This document shows positions 50,089 through 59,618 of a stretch of DNA of 64,000 bases, piece by piece. The notes beneath the pieces are model-generated. The model was given only the letters and a program-made list of their open reading frames with translations, was not told the DNA's origin and did not search any database. The translations under genes were made by a program, and so were the position numbers. How positions within the stretch are numbered: position 1 is the stretch's first letter; every line of letters starts with the position of its first letter. Source of the stretch: Cytobacillus oceanisediminis (lineage in GTDB: Bacteria; Bacillota; Bacilli; Bacillales; Cytobacillaceae); the NCBI RefSeq assembly GCF_007830235.1, contig NZ_VLKI01000004.1, positions 186,001-250,000 of the forward strand, written 5' to 3'.

Positions 50089-51642
50089 ATGAATATCGAT
50101 AAGTTTCAGGAAAGCATGTATCAGCTGATTGTTGAAACATCCACAAATCTTCCGCGCGACGTCCGCCGTGCAATTAAAGCGGCGAAGGAAAGAGAAAGCG
50201 CCGGTACAAGAGCAGCAATGAGCTTAGCAACGATTACAAATAATATTAAAATGGCTGACGATAATGTGTCGCCAATTTGCCAGGATACAGGTTTGCCAAC
50301 TTTCAAAATTAAAACACCTGTTGGCGCCAATCAGCTTGTGATGAAGGAAGCGATCAAAAATGCGATCGCCAAGGCAACAAAAGACGGAAAGCTTCGCCCG
50401 AACTCTGTTGACTCATTGACAGGCGAAAACAGCGGGGACAACCTTGGGTTTGGAACGCCTGTAATTAAATTTGAACAATGGGAAAAAGACTACATCGACG
50501 CACGCCTGATTTTAAAAGGCGGCGGGTGTGAAAATAAAAATATCCAATACAGTCTTCCTTGCGAGCTTGAAGGTCTTGGCCGAGCTGGCCGCGACCTGGA
50601 CGGCATCCGCAAATGCATCATGCATTCTGTTTACCAGGCACAAGGACAAGGCTGCAGCGCCGGCTTCATTGGCGTGGGCATCGGGGGAGACCGTTCTTCA
50701 GGCTATGACCTCGCAAAAGAACAGCTTTTCCGCTCTGTAGATGATGTGAATCCAAATGAAGATCTTCGCAAATTGGAAGAGTATGTGCTAGAAAACGCCA
50801 ATGAACTAGGAATCGGCACAATGGGCTTTGGTGGAGAAACAACACTTCTAGGCTGTAAAGTTGGCGTAATGAACCGTATCCCTGCCAGCTTCTTCGTATC
50901 TGTTGCCTATAATTGCTGGGCATTCCGCCGCCTTGGCGTTGCCGTAAGCATGGAAACTGGCGAAATTAATGAGTGGATGTACCAGGAAGGCGAGAAAATC
51001 GACTTCGGTGCAACTGAAGCTGAGCTTGAAACAGCTGCAGCAGTCGAAACGGAAGAACAAACAAATATTGTTACATTGCAGGCGCCAATTACTGAAGAGC
51101 AGATCCGCAGCCTGAAGGTAGGGGATGTGGTACAAATCAACGGCATGATGTACACGGGCCGTGACGCCATCCACCACCATTTAATGGACCATGATGCTCC
51201 AGTTGATCTTAACGGACAGGTTATTTACCACTGTGGCCCTGTTATGATGAAAGACGAGGAAGGTAAGTGGCATGTAAAAGCGGCTGGCCCGACAACGAGT
51301 ATTCGTGAGGAGCCTTACCAGGGTGATATTATGAAAAAATTCGGCATCCGCGCGGTTATTGGAAAAGGCGGAATGGGGCCAAAAACATTAGCAGCCCTTC
51401 AGGAGCATGGCGGCGTTTATTTAAATGCAATCGGTGGAGCGGCCCAATACTATGCAGACTGCATCAAGTCTGTTGAAGGCGTCGATCTTATGGAATTCGG
51501 CATCCCTGAAGCAATGTGGCACTTAAAGGTTGAAGGATTTACAGCCGTTGTCACAATGGACTCCCATGGCAACAGCCTTCATAAAGATGTAGATAAATCA
51601 TCCCTTGAAAAATTGGCTCAATTCAAAGAGCGTGTATTCTAA
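50089..51642 (+). CDS. fumA: class I fumarate hydratase
   Basis: Hydrates fumarate to L-malate in the TCA cycle with a [4Fe-4S] cluster. The 517-residue product fuses the alpha and beta domains. Cluster cysteines are in SPICQDTGLP, GCSAGFIGVGIGGDRSSGY and TTLLGCKVGVM. The beta-domain motifs are MYTGRDAIHHHLM and GPTTSIREEPYQGDIMKKFGIRAVIGKGGMG. This oxygen-sensitive class differs from the FumC of B. subtilis. The start follows GGGAAGGGG. A TATAAT at 50008-50013 is a possible -10 box. A strong terminator follows. Confidence 0.96.
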   Translation: MNIDKFQESMYQLIVETSTNLPRDVRRAIKAAKERESAGTRAAMSLATITNNIKMADDNVSPICQDTGLPTFKIKTPVGANQLVMKEAIKNAIAKATKDGKLRPNSVDSLTGENSGDNLGFGTPVIKFEQWEKDYIDARLILKGGGCENKNIQYSLPCELEGLGRAGRDLDGIRKCIMHSVYQAQGQGCSAGFIGVGIGGDRSSGYDLAKEQLFRSVDDVNPNEDLRKLEEYVLENANELGIGTMGFGGETTLLGCKVGVMNRIPASFFVSVAYNCWAFRRLGVAVSMETGEINEWMYQEGEKIDFGATEAELETAAAVETEEQTNIVTLQAPITEEQIRSLKVGDVVQINGMMYTGRDAIHHHLMDHDAPVDLNGQVIYHCGPVMMKDEEGKWHVKAAGPTTSIREEPYQGDIMKKFGIRAVIGKGGMGPKTLAALQEHGGVYLNAIGGAAQYYADCIKSVEGVDLMEFGIPEAMWHLKVEGFTAVVTMDSHGNSLHKDVDKSSLEKLAQFKERVF

Positions 51643-51650
51643 TCAATATA

Positions 51651-51682
51651 GCAAGAGAGACTGTAACAGGTCTCTCTTTTTT
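51651..51682 (+). terminator. terminator of fumA
   Basis: AGAGAGAC and GGTCTCTCT around TGTAACA, followed by TTTTTT. Confidence 0.9.
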
Positions 51683-51763
51683 GTGCAATTTTTTGCCAAT
51701 CAAGCCTGCGAATGTTTTTATCCCTATCACAAACACTAAGAAAAAAATATTGGAGGAGCTCAG

Positions 51764-52555
51764 ATGAAAAAACTAAGCATCGTCCTGAGTGCTTTTTTCC
51801 TGTTTTTTTCTGGAACAGCATACGCGGACTATGGAAACTCTCCGATCCATTGGGGGTTTAAAAAAGCAAAGGATGAGGTGCCGGCAGAAGCAGGGAAACC
51901 GCTGGATTCATTGCTTGAAAGGCATGGCTCGTATTATAAAGGCGACACAGGCAAAAAGGATATTTATTTAACTTTCGATAATGGTTATGAAAACGGATAT
52001 ACAGGCCAAATTTTGGACGTTTTAAAAAAGGAAGAAGTTCCGGCTGCCTTTTTTGTAACAGGGCATTATTTAAAAAGTGCGCCAGATCTAGTTAAAAGGA
52101 TGGCTGCTGAAGGGCATATCATTGGGAACCATTCCTGGCATCATCCCGATATGACAAGAGTCAGCGATGAGAAATTTGTAAAAGAGCTAGAAATGGTCCG
52201 GACAGAAACAGAAAAGCTAACGGGTGTTAAGCAAATGGCTTATTTGCGCCCGCCTCGCGGAATTTTTAGCGAAAGGACATTGGCTCTAGCCCAAAAAGAA
52301 GGCTATACCCATGTATTTTGGTCATTGGCTTTTGTTGATTGGAACACGGACAGGCAAAAAGGCTGGCAATACTCATATGATAATATTATGCGACAAATTC
52401 ATCCTGGCTGTATCCTGCTTCTTCACACTGTTTCGAAGGATAATGCAGATGCATTGGAAAAAGCCATTCAGGATTTGAAAAAGCGCGGCTATTCGTTTAA
52501 GAGCCTTGATGATTTGTCATGGGAGCAGGCAATTGGAGAGAGAATGCTTTACTGA
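51764..52555 (+). CDS. pdaA: delta-lactam-biosynthetic de-N-acetylase PdaA
   Basis: Removes N-acetyl groups from N-acetylmuramic acid after peptide cleavage, which allows muramic delta-lactam formation in the spore cortex. The 263-residue product equals the length of B. subtilis PdaA. It has a signal peptide (SIVLSAFFLFFSGTAYA) and a NodB polysaccharide deacetylase domain: TFDNGYENGYT (motif 1, with Asn instead of the second Asp, as in PdaA), IIGNHSWHHPDM (zinc histidines in most NodB enzymes) and AYLRPPRGIFS. The start follows TTGGAGGAG. It supports a spore-forming host. Confidence 0.95.
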   Translation: MKKLSIVLSAFFLFFSGTAYADYGNSPIHWGFKKAKDEVPAEAGKPLDSLLERHGSYYKGDTGKKDIYLTFDNGYENGYTGQILDVLKKEEVPAAFFVTGHYLKSAPDLVKRMAAEGHIIGNHSWHHPDMTRVSDEKFVKELEMVRTETEKLTGVKQMAYLRPPRGIFSERTLALAQKEGYTHVFWSLAFVDWNTDRQKGWQYSYDNIMRQIHPGCILLLHTVSKDNADALEKAIQDLKKRGYSFKSLDDLSWEQAIGERMLY

Positions 52556-52562
52556 TTTGGGT

Positions 52563-52740
52563 TTGGCCGATAAACTAATGAAATTGGCCGATAAATCTCC
52601 AATATTGGCCGATAAAATTAATAAAATCCATTCGGCATTCGAGTATGGGCTGTATATCGTATGAATTGGCCGTTAAAATGATAAATCGGCCGGTATTTTA
52701 CCTGAATTGGCCGTTAAATTTAAATTTTAGGCGGAAAATG
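52563..52740 (+). repeat. array C of helically phased GCCGATAAA repeats
   Basis: TTGGCCGATAAA starts at 52563, 52584 and 52605 (21-bp steps). After a degenerate middle, TTGGCCGTTAAA or close forms return at 52666, 52686, 52707 and 52728 (20, 21, 21). The 61 bp between 52605 and 52666 equals three steps, so the phase is kept. It lies between pdaA and yfjP. Confidence 0.88.
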
Positions 52741-52880
52741 GACTTGAACATTACTAAATTCTATTAAGGCATAGAAATAGACCCAAATTTAGGGTCTATT
52801 TCTTTATAGGACGTACATTTTTAGTAAAAGCTCAACAAAAAATGCTATAATCGGGGAAAATGATAAAGGACGGATTCTTC

Positions 52881-53741
52881 TTGGAAAAGATACAAGTAGA
52901 AGGACCTTATAATTTTGACCTTGTACTGGACCGGCTATCGATTGATCCTCTCAATCAAGTTGATCATGTCGGCCGGTCCGTGAAAGTGCCAATGCTGCTG
53001 AACTGTACACCAGTTGTGGGAAAAGTAAAAGCCATTGGAACGACTGAGGCTCCTGAATTTTTAATTGAAGGAACAGATGGCCCTTTTAAAGAAAAAGCAG
53101 CCGAACGCCTATCGGAAATTTTTCAATGGAATTTGCCACTCGAGACGATTCATCAGCATTTTCAAAATACAGATTTAAAGCCGATTTTCGATAAGCATTA
53201 TGGAACACCAATCGTCCTTGACTTTGATCCATATGGATGCCTATTGAAGTGCATCATTCATCAGCAGCTGAACCTTTCATTTGCCCACACTTTAACAGAA
53301 CGTTTTGTTAAGGCGTTTGGCTTTGAAAAGGAAGGCACCTGGTTTTACCCGCTTCCGGAAAGAGTGGCGGAACTTACGGTAGAAGATCTTCGCGAACTGC
53401 AATTCAGCGGACGTAAAGCAGAGTATGTAATCGGTATTGCAAGGGAGGCAACTTCAGGAAATTTAAGCTTTGAACAGCTTAAAAATCTTTCAGATGACGA
53501 AATTTATGATAAACTAATCAAATTGCGTGGTGTCGGCCCCTGGACAGTGCAGAACTTCCTGATGTTCGGACTCGGCAGGCCAAACCTTTTTCCGTTCGCA
53601 GACATAGGCATACAAAATGCATTAAAAAAACTATTTCAATTAGAAGCGAAACCGACTCTTCATGAAATGGAGAATTTTTCAAAGAGCTGGAATCCTTATT
53701 TAAGCTATGCCTCCCTCTACTTATGGAGGAGCATCGAGTAA
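52881..53741 (+). CDS. yfjP: DNA-3-methyladenine glycosylase family protein (YfjP-like)
   Basis: Base-excision DNA glycosylase of the HhH-GPD superfamily, AlkA-like, which removes alkylated purines. The product has about 286 residues. The hairpin-helix-hairpin LRGVGPWTVQNFLMFGLGRPNLFPFADIGI (about residues 220-249) contains the catalytic aspartate in FAD. I chose the TTG at 52881 (MEKIQVEGPYNFD), preceded by AAAGGA. The ATG at 52860 is possible, but a TATAAT at 52846-52851 would place the transcript start almost on it. The 3' neighbour starts 20 nt after the stop. Confidence 0.88.
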   Translation: MEKIQVEGPYNFDLVLDRLSIDPLNQVDHVGRSVKVPMLLNCTPVVGKVKAIGTTEAPEFLIEGTDGPFKEKAAERLSEIFQWNLPLETIHQHFQNTDLKPIFDKHYGTPIVLDFDPYGCLLKCIIHQQLNLSFAHTLTERFVKAFGFEKEGTWFYPLPERVAELTVEDLRELQFSGRKAEYVIGIAREATSGNLSFEQLKNLSDDEIYDKLIKLRGVGPWTVQNFLMFGLGRPNLFPFADIGIQNALKKLFQLEAKPTLHEMENFSKSWNPYLSYASLYLWRSIE

Positions 53742-53760
53742 CTTGGAGTGATGAAGCACC

Positions 53761-55143
53761 ATGAAACAGGAACAAACCGTTAAATTAAAATTAAAGCAGA
53801 CATTTCCGCTGACCATCAAAAGACTTGGCATCAACGGCGAGGGCGTCGGCTATTTTAAAAGGCAGGTCGTCTTTGTGCCAGGAGCATTGCCAGGCGAGGA
53901 AATTGTGGCAGAAGCAACGAAAGTAAACCCGAAATTTGCTGAGGCAAAAATAAAAAAAATCCGCAAAAAATCGGAGTACCGTGTCCAGCCGCCATGCCCT
54001 GTTTATCACGAATGCGGCGGTTGCCAGCTTCAGCATCTCCGCTATGACCGACAGCTGATGGAGAAGCGTGATATCATTATTCAAGCTTTGGAGCGCCATA
54101 CAAAGCTTGACCCTGAAAAGCTCAATATAAAAGAAACAATTGGTATGGAAGACCCATGGAACTACCGAAATAAAAGCCAATTTCAGGTTGGCCAAAAAGA
54201 CGGAAAAGTACTGGCAGGGTTATATGGCATGAATTCACACCGCCTGATAAACATCGAACATTGTGCCGTCCAGCATCCACAAACAACACAGGCGACAGAA
54301 ACGGTCAAAAGAATTCTTCAGGACTTGAAAATTCCTATATATAATGAAAGAACCCGAAAAGGAATCGTTCGAACAATAGTTGCCAGAGTCGGAATCCAGA
54401 CAGGTGAACTTCAAGTTGTACTTATAACAACACAAAAAGACCTTCCGAAGAAGGATATTATTATTGAAAGAATCAAGAGCGAGCTGCCTGAAGTAAAATC
54501 AATCATCCAAAATGTTAATGGTGAAAAAACTTCTCTGATTTTTGGACAGGAAACCATGAATCTTGAAGGAAGCGACTTTATTCAGGAAACGCTCGGAGAC
54601 CTGCAGTTTGAACTATCAGCCCGGACGTTCTTCCAGCTCAATCCGGAACAGACAGTCAAGCTTTACAACGAAGTAAAAAGAGCAGCGGCACTTACCGGGA
54701 AAGAAAAAGTGGCTGATGCCTACTGTGGAGTTGGAACAATTGGCTTATGGGTGGCAGACCAGGCAGCTGAAATCCGCGGCATGGATATCATTCGCGAATC
54801 CATAGAAGATGCCAAGAAAAATGCTGCCCGCCACGGCATCAAACATGCCCAATATGTGGTCGGAAAAGCTGAAGAATGGCTGCCAAAATGGACAAAAGAA
54901 GGCTGGAAACCAGACGTCATCATCGTCGACCCGCCAAGAACCGGCCTGGATCAGCAGCTGCTTAAAACAATTTTAAAAGTGCAGCCAAAGAAAGTTGTCT
55001 ATGTATCCTGCAACCCATCGACATTGGCGAAAGATATCTCAGTTCTTAGTCCCAAATATAAAGTAAATGGAATTCAGCCTGTGGACATGTTCCCTCAGAC
55101 GGCACATGTGGAAAGTGTGACGGAGCTGGTTTTCAAAAATTAA
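53761..55143 (+). CDS. rlmD: 23S rRNA (uracil-C5)-methyltransferase, RlmD/RlmCD (RumA) family
   Basis: Methylates uridine C5 in 23S rRNA with SAM. The 460-residue product has an N-terminal TRAM domain ([24 protein letters not shown]), an Fe-S cluster motif ([15 protein letters not shown]), the SAM-binding [16 protein letters not shown] and the nucleophilic cysteine in [14 protein letters not shown]. subtilis has two such genes, yefA (RlmCD, U747 and U1939) and yfjO beside yfjP. Position here fits yfjO; which uridines are modified cannot be told. The binding site before the ATG is weak, so translation may be coupled to yfjP. Confidence 0.93.
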   Translation: MKQEQTVKLKLKQTFPLTIKRLGINGEGVGYFKRQVVFVPGALPGEEIVAEATKVNPKFAEAKIKKIRKKSEYRVQPPCPVYHECGGCQLQHLRYDRQLMEKRDIIIQALERHTKLDPEKLNIKETIGMEDPWNYRNKSQFQVGQKDGKVLAGLYGMNSHRLINIEHCAVQHPQTTQATETVKRILQDLKIPIYNERTRKGIVRTIVARVGIQTGELQVVLITTQKDLPKKDIIIERIKSELPEVKSIIQNVNGEKTSLIFGQETMNLEGSDFIQETLGDLQFELSARTFFQLNPEQTVKLYNEVKRAAALTGKEKVADAYCGVGTIGLWVADQAAEIRGMDIIRESIEDAKKNAARHGIKHAQYVVGKAEEWLPKWTKEGWKPDVIIVDPPRTGLDQQLLKTILKVQPKKVVYVSCNPSTLAKDISVLSPKYKVNGIQPVDMFPQTAHVESVTELVFKN

Positions 55144-55218
55144 CTAACAAACAAACCCCACTTTTTCCGTTTTTATGTCAGCTATTGGAATAAAGTTAGT
55201 ACAAAAAGGGTGGAGGAA

Positions 55219-55281
55219 AGTGCCTGCACTCCTGAAATGTTTAGGTGACATAAATTCGGTAGTGGCAGGCATTTTTTTTTT
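55219..55281 (+). terminator. terminator after rlmD
   Basis: TGCCTGCACT and AGTGGCAGGCA pair with one bulge across a 30-nt loop, followed by ten Ts. The arms belong to the GTGCCTG-type hairpins dispersed in this genome. Confidence 0.7.
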
Positions 55282-55399
55282 AAAATAGTTAAGTCCAAGA
55301 GTCTTTCTTTTGGACAGGCATCTCCTTTAATTGAAAATTGGCGGTTAGTCCCTCTCCAAAAGGGGTATTGATTACTAAACCAATAAGGAGGTGGCCTAC

Positions 55400-55555
55400 A
55401 TGGAAGTTGAGGTATTATGTAACGTAGAAAACTGCAAATACTGGGCAGAAGGAGATAAATGTGTTGCCGATTCTATTTATGTCATTGGCCAAAATGGCAG
55501 AGAGGCAGAGGATGTTGAGGAAACAGCTTGTAAAACCTTTGAACATCGCGAGTAG
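55400..55555 (+). CDS. DUF1540 domain protein
   Basis: Cysteine-containing protein of 51 residues that matches DUF1540: MEVEVLCNVENCKYWAEGDKCVADSIYV, then an acidic stretch and ACKTFEHRE. Four cysteines (7, 12, 21, 44) in the CxxxxC-C-C pattern suggest metal binding. The function is unknown; such proteins are widespread in spore-forming Firmicutes. A near-ideal site, AATAAGGAGGTGG, precedes the ATG, and a terminator follows. The preceding gap (55282-55399) holds nothing else. Confidence 0.88.
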   Translation: MEVEVLCNVENCKYWAEGDKCVADSIYVIGQNGREAEDVEETACKTFEHRE

Positions 55556-55566
55556 TGAAATAGGAT

Positions 55567-55627
55567 AGGTGTCTGGCCGCTAGTACTTTCGTTTATTAAC
55601 GAACTAGGGGGCAGGCACCTTTTTTAT
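55567..55627 (+). terminator. terminator of the DUF1540 gene
   Basis: AGGTGTCTG and CAGGCACCT outer arms with an inner TCGTT/AACGA stem, then TTTTTT. It is the same hairpin family as at 22491 and 55219. Confidence 0.75.
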
Positions 55628-55764
55628 TTGAGCCATCATTAAGGCGAAAAGGTATAATAAAATAGAAGAAGAAGACATTATAAAAAGCTGCAAATGTTAA
55701 GCAGAGAACTATAACAGAATAAAGAAAAATCTGATAAAAAAGTCAAACAAGAAAAGGGGATACG

Positions 55765-57231
55765 ATGACAAATAAGAAAGAAACAGGATGGAACTTTGAC
55801 AACAGTTATGCCAGGTTACCGAAATCATTCTTTTCCAGCGTTAATCCAAATCCTGTAAGTTCGCCGCGCTTGGTCATACTCAATGGTTCGCTGGCAAATT
55901 CACTGGGGTTGAACGCTGAAGCGCTGCAAAGCGAAAATGGCCTGGCCATACTTGCCGGCAACGAGGTTCCTGAAGGGGCTTCGCCTCTTGCTCAAGCTTA
56001 CGCAGGGCACCAATTTGGGCATTTTAATATGTTAGGTGATGGCCGTGCAATGCTGATTGGCGAGCAAATCACTCCGGAGGGTGAACGGGTTGATATTCAG
56101 CTTAAGGGGTCAGGCAGGACTCCATATTCCCGTGGGGGAGATGGCCGTGCTGGACTCGGGCCCATGCTGCGCGAGTACATCATCAGCGAGGCCATGCATG
56201 CGCTTGGAATACCAACGACCCGAAGCCTGGCAGTGGTGACAACCGGCGAGTCAATCATTCGTGAAACTGAGCTGCCTGGGGCCATTCTAACCCGAGTGGC
56301 TGGCAGCCATCTGCGCGTAGGTACCTTTCAATATATTGCAAATTGGAGGCCGGTTGAGGAACTGCAGGCGCTGGCTGATTATACAATTAAGCGCCATTAT
56401 CCCGAAATTGAAGGAAATGAGAACCAATATCTCTCCCTGCTTCAGGAAGTAATCAAGCGGCAGGCTGCGCTGATATCGGAATGGCAATTGGTCGGCTTCA
56501 TACACGGGGTTATGAACACCGACAACATGGCTATTAGCGGAGAAACCATCGATTATGGACCATGCGCCTTTATGGATTCCTATGATCTGGCAACCGTATT
56601 CAGCTCTATTGATAGGGAAGGCCGATATGCTTATGGAAACCAGCCCTATATTGGCGGGTGGAATCTCGCAAGGTTTGCTGAAACTCTTTTGCCTTTGCTT
56701 CATGAAGATCAGGATGAGGCTTTAAAAATAGCCCAGGATGCCATTTCCGATTTCAATAAAATATATCAAAGTCATTGGCTCAGGGGCATGAGAGCAAAAC
56801 TGGGGATCATAAACGAAGAAGAGGAAGATGAAACACTTATTACAGACCTCCTCAAGATCATGCAGAAGTCTGGTGCTGACTATACCAACACCTTCCGCTC
56901 ATTAACTTTGAATAATGTGGAGGATACGGATCTAGGTGGAAACCCTGAGTTTACCCAGTGGTATGAGAAGTGGCAATCAAGACTGGGCAGGCAGGAAGAA
57001 TCGAAAGACGCTGCAATTCAATTAATGAGGAACAGCAATCCTGCACTTATCCCTCGAAACCACAAGGTAGAAGAGGCATTGGAAGCTGCAGTAAAGCAAG
57101 GAGACTACAATGTGATGAAAAAGCTTCTTGATGTACTTTCAAACCCATATGCATATTCGCCTGAACAGGATGAATACTGCCAATTGCCCGAACCATCAGC
57201 ACGTCCTTACCGAACTTATTGCGGTACATGA
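55765..57231 (+). CDS. selO: protein adenylyltransferase SelO (YdiU)
   Basis: Pseudokinase-fold enzyme that transfers AMP to Ser, Thr or Tyr of target proteins and takes part in redox stress responses. The product has 488 residues. Visible motifs: [25 protein letters not shown], the nucleotide loop [27 protein letters not shown], and the active-site [25 protein letters not shown]. It ends YCGT, as bacterial SelO proteins do. Eukaryotic SelO carries selenocysteine near its end; the TGA here directly after YCGT is the ordinary stop. The start follows AAAAGGGG. Confidence 0.95.
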   Translation: MTNKKETGWNFDNSYARLPKSFFSSVNPNPVSSPRLVILNGSLANSLGLNAEALQSENGLAILAGNEVPEGASPLAQAYAGHQFGHFNMLGDGRAMLIGEQITPEGERVDIQLKGSGRTPYSRGGDGRAGLGPMLREYIISEAMHALGIPTTRSLAVVTTGESIIRETELPGAILTRVAGSHLRVGTFQYIANWRPVEELQALADYTIKRHYPEIEGNENQYLSLLQEVIKRQAALISEWQLVGFIHGVMNTDNMAISGETIDYGPCAFMDSYDLATVFSSIDREGRYAYGNQPYIGGWNLARFAETLLPLLHEDQDEALKIAQDAISDFNKIYQSHWLRGMRAKLGIINEEEEDETLITDLLKIMQKSGADYTNTFRSLTLNNVEDTDLGGNPEFTQWYEKWQSRLGRQEESKDAAIQLMRNSNPALIPRNHKVEEALEAAVKQGDYNVMKKLLDVLSNPYAYSPEQDEYCQLPEPSARPYRTYCGT

Positions 57232-57278
57232 TATAGAAACATTAGGAGAGGCTTACTGCTTCTCTCAAATATTTACCA

Positions 57279-57313
57279 GGATGCTATCTCTTTACTTGAG
57301 ATAGCATTTTTTG
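57279..57313 (+). terminator. terminator of selO
   Basis: ATGCTATCTC and GAGATAGCAT around TTTACTT, followed by TTTTTT. Confidence 0.9.
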
Positions 57314-57444
57314 TTTAGGATACGTCTGACCCTAACACTGGTTAGGCGCTTTTTATTCTCTTTAAAAAGATTATCAAATTAGCAGGAATTGTAAACTCAT
57401 AAATAGAAGTACTGTTAGGTCTATTTTTAAAGGGAGGAATTTCC

Positions 57445-57798
57445 ATGTTGAATAAGCTATGTGTACTAACCGTAAAGGTAGATAATTTGCAAGCTGCTAT
57501 TAAGTTCTATACAGAGATTTTGGATTTCGAAATTTCGAAGCATTATGGAGAAAAAATTGCCAGTCTTGTCCATAGTGAGGTTCCAATTGTCCTGGAGGAA
57601 ACTGAGGCAGAAAAACGGGATTCTAATGTTTTGCCTGGTATTCTTTCCAAGGATATTAATCGAGATTTCAGCAGAATGAAGGAGGCTGGTGTGAAAGTGC
57701 TTTTTGATGAGCCGCAGCCTTGTCCTCCTGGGCGTTATTTTGTTATTGAAGATCCTTCAGGGAATCAGATAGAGATCGTGGAATTCTCAAACTTTTAG
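57445..57798 (+). CDS. VOC (glyoxalase/dioxygenase) superfamily protein
   Basis: Product of 117 residues with the beta-alpha-beta-beta-beta repeats of the vicinal oxygen chelate fold. Family cues are VDNLQAAIKFYTEILDFEISKHYG near the start and PPGRYFVIEDPSGNQIEIVEF at the end, with Glu114 of the last motif as a usual metal ligand. The first-position metal histidine is not clear. The reaction is unknown. The start follows AAGGGAGG. It is a single gene. Confidence 0.85.
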   Translation: MLNKLCVLTVKVDNLQAAIKFYTEILDFEISKHYGEKIASLVHSEVPIVLEETEAEKRDSNVLPGILSKDINRDFSRMKEAGVKVLFDEPQPCPPGRYFVIEDPSGNQIEIVEFSNF

Positions 57799-57934
57799 AA
57801 ATCGAAAAACTCACCTATCGCTCCCTCACCCTTATCGTTTCCATACTTCTAATCAGGATTGACGTACTTTCGACTAAAAGATATTATATCTATATACAGA
57901 ACTTATGTTCGTTTTTATAAAATAGGTGATCAAT

Positions 57935-58768
57935 GTGGATATACAGCTAAAAGAGATCGTTTCAAAGAGTATACTAACCCCTGCCAAAGGTGCGATAGAT
58001 GATTTTTCCCATTCTTTAAATCCTTACGCCGGATGTGTATTCGGATGTAAGTATTGTTATGTAAGGGAGCTTCCTGGTTCTATATTCCGTGAAGAGGAAT
58101 GGGGGGCATGGATTGATATTAAAACGAATGCCGCAGAGCTTTTGGAAAAAGAATTGATTAAGGCTAAAAAAGGAGGACCTGTAGCGTTGTTTATGTCCTC
58201 TTCAACTGACCCTTATCAGCCTATTGAGTACACTTCAAAGCTTACAAGAAGATTATTGGAAGTAATGCTTAAGAATCAGCCGGACTTTTTGCATGTTCAA
58301 ACTAGGTCTCCCTTAGTAAAGCGGGATATTGACCTATTCCAGCAATTCGGAGAGAAAATCAGGATCTCCATGACGATTGAGACGGACAAAGATGAAGTCA
58401 GGAAGACGTTTGCTCCATCGGCGCCGCCTATCCCGGCAAGAATGGCTGCGTTAAAAGAAATCAAAGAAGCTGGGATCATAACACAAGCAACAATCGCCCC
58501 GTTGCTGCCATGCTCAAGGGAATTTCCCGCTAAGCTAAAATCAATTGCCAACCGAGTAACGATTGATGATTTTTGGATGGGAGACGGAAGCAGGGGCAGA
58601 AGGGCTGAGAAACTCGGGATCCGCATGATTTATGAAGATTTGGGGTTGGAAAAATGGTATAATCCTTCAGCCTATAAAGTCGTTTTAAAGATGCTCCAGC
58701 AGGAATTTCAAGATGCTCCGATTCAACTCGGCGTATCCAAAAGCGGCTTTAGCCCTGATCGTAAATAG
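57935..58768 (+). CDS. SPL-family radical SAM protein
   Basis: Product of 277 residues of COG1533 (SplB-related radical SAM). The cluster motif CxxxCxxC is NPYAGCVFGCKYCYVRELPGS near residue 35. It is followed by MSSSTDPYQPIE and SMTIETDKDEVRKTFAPSAPPIPARM, characteristic of this group. The true spore photoproduct lyase has a further conserved cysteine near its C-terminus, which is absent here, so this is more likely a paralogue of unknown substrate. The GTG at 57935 has AGGTGAT 4 nt upstream; the GTG at 57926 lies within that site. Confidence 0.88.
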   Translation: MDIQLKEIVSKSILTPAKGAIDDFSHSLNPYAGCVFGCKYCYVRELPGSIFREEEWGAWIDIKTNAAELLEKELIKAKKGGPVALFMSSSTDPYQPIEYTSKLTRRLLEVMLKNQPDFLHVQTRSPLVKRDIDLFQQFGEKIRISMTIETDKDEVRKTFAPSAPPIPARMAALKEIKEAGIITQATIAPLLPCSREFPAKLKSIANRVTIDDFWMGDGSRGRRAEKLGIRMIYEDLGLEKWYNPSAYKVVLKMLQQEFQDAPIQLGVSKSGFSPDRK

Positions 58769-58811
58769 GGAAAAATGTTAAAGTATGAGAAAATCAATTG
58801 GAGGTATTAGT

Positions 58812-59567
58812 ATGGATATATTAAGTGCGCAGTATGTAAGAAGCGTTAGCCTTAAAAGAGATGCTGTACCTTCCTTTAAAGACTATCCCTTTAATCTTCC
58901 TAGTTTTAAGACGTTGGACGAGCTGCCTTTTCACCCGAAGGTTACCTTTTTAATTGGTGAGAATGGGATGGGCAAATCTACTTTACTGGAAGCGATAGCG
59001 GTTGCTTTGGGGTTTAATGCTGAAGGCGGATCTTTCAATTTTAACTTCTCAACGTTTGATACCCATTCTGAGCTTGGGAATTATCTTAGGGTAATAAAGG
59101 GTTTTGATAAACCAAGGGATGGATTTTTCCTAAGGGCGGAGAGCTTTTATAATGTTGCTTCCAATATTGAAGAAATGGATCGTGAGGGGGGCGGGCCTCG
59201 GGTGATTGATTCCTTTGGCGGCCGTTCATTGCATGAACAATCACATGGAGAGGCGTTCTTTTCCACATTCCTTCATCGCTTTCGCGGCAACGGAATATAC
59301 ATATTGGATGAACCGGAGGCTGCGCTTTCTCCGTTACGGCAAATGTCCATGCTGACAAGAATCCATGATTTGGTTAATGAACACTCACAGTTTATCATTG
59401 CCACTCACTCGCCGATCATCATGGCGTATCCTACTGCCGCAATTTATGAATTCAGCGAGGAAGGCATTATAGAAAAAAAACTAGAAGAAACAAATCATTA
59501 CAGGATCATGAAACAGTTTTTTGATAATCAAAAAAGAATGATCCATCATTTGTTAAATGATGAATGA
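58812..59567 (+). CDS. AAA family ATPase (ABC/SMC-like ATP-binding protein)
   Basis: Product of 251 residues. Walker A is FLIGENGMGKSTLLEAIA (about 44-60). The ABC signature region reads HEQSHGEAFFSTFLHRF, with Walker B GIYILDEPEAALSP and the switch histidine in FIIATHSPIIMAYP. It resembles the small AAA_21/AAA_15 ATPases (YhaQ or DUF2813-like) without membrane partner. It begins 43 nt after the radical SAM gene and may share its transcript. The ATG at 58812 follows GGAGG; a frame from 58785 has no site. The role is unknown. Confidence 0.85.
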   Translation: MDILSAQYVRSVSLKRDAVPSFKDYPFNLPSFKTLDELPFHPKVTFLIGENGMGKSTLLEAIAVALGFNAEGGSFNFNFSTFDTHSELGNYLRVIKGFDKPRDGFFLRAESFYNVASNIEEMDREGGGPRVIDSFGGRSLHEQSHGEAFFSTFLHRFRGNGIYILDEPEAALSPLRQMSMLTRIHDLVNEHSQFIIATHSPIIMAYPTAAIYEFSEEGIIEKKLEETNHYRIMKQFFDNQKRMIHHLLNDE

Positions 59568-59602
59568 AAATGGAGGCTTTCAGCTGAAGCCTCCATTTTT
59601 AC
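59566..59602 (+). terminator. bidirectional terminator
   Basis: AAATGGAGGCTT and AAGCCTCCATTT around TCAGCTGA with flanking A and T runs; serves the AAA ATPase gene and the VOC gene on the minus strand. Confidence 0.9.
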
Positions 59603-59618
59603 ATGAAATATGTATTTG

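Noticed and set aside
57180..57240. TGA right after YCGT at the end of selO as a second selenocysteine codon
   Set aside because: Bacterial SelO proteins normally end in CGT or close to it, the codons after the TGA give no conserved extension, and no SECIS-like stem follows. It is the ordinary stop.
57935..58768. True spore photoproduct lyase (SplB)
   Set aside because: The cluster motif fits, but the protein is short and lacks the second catalytic cysteine of SplB near the C-terminus.
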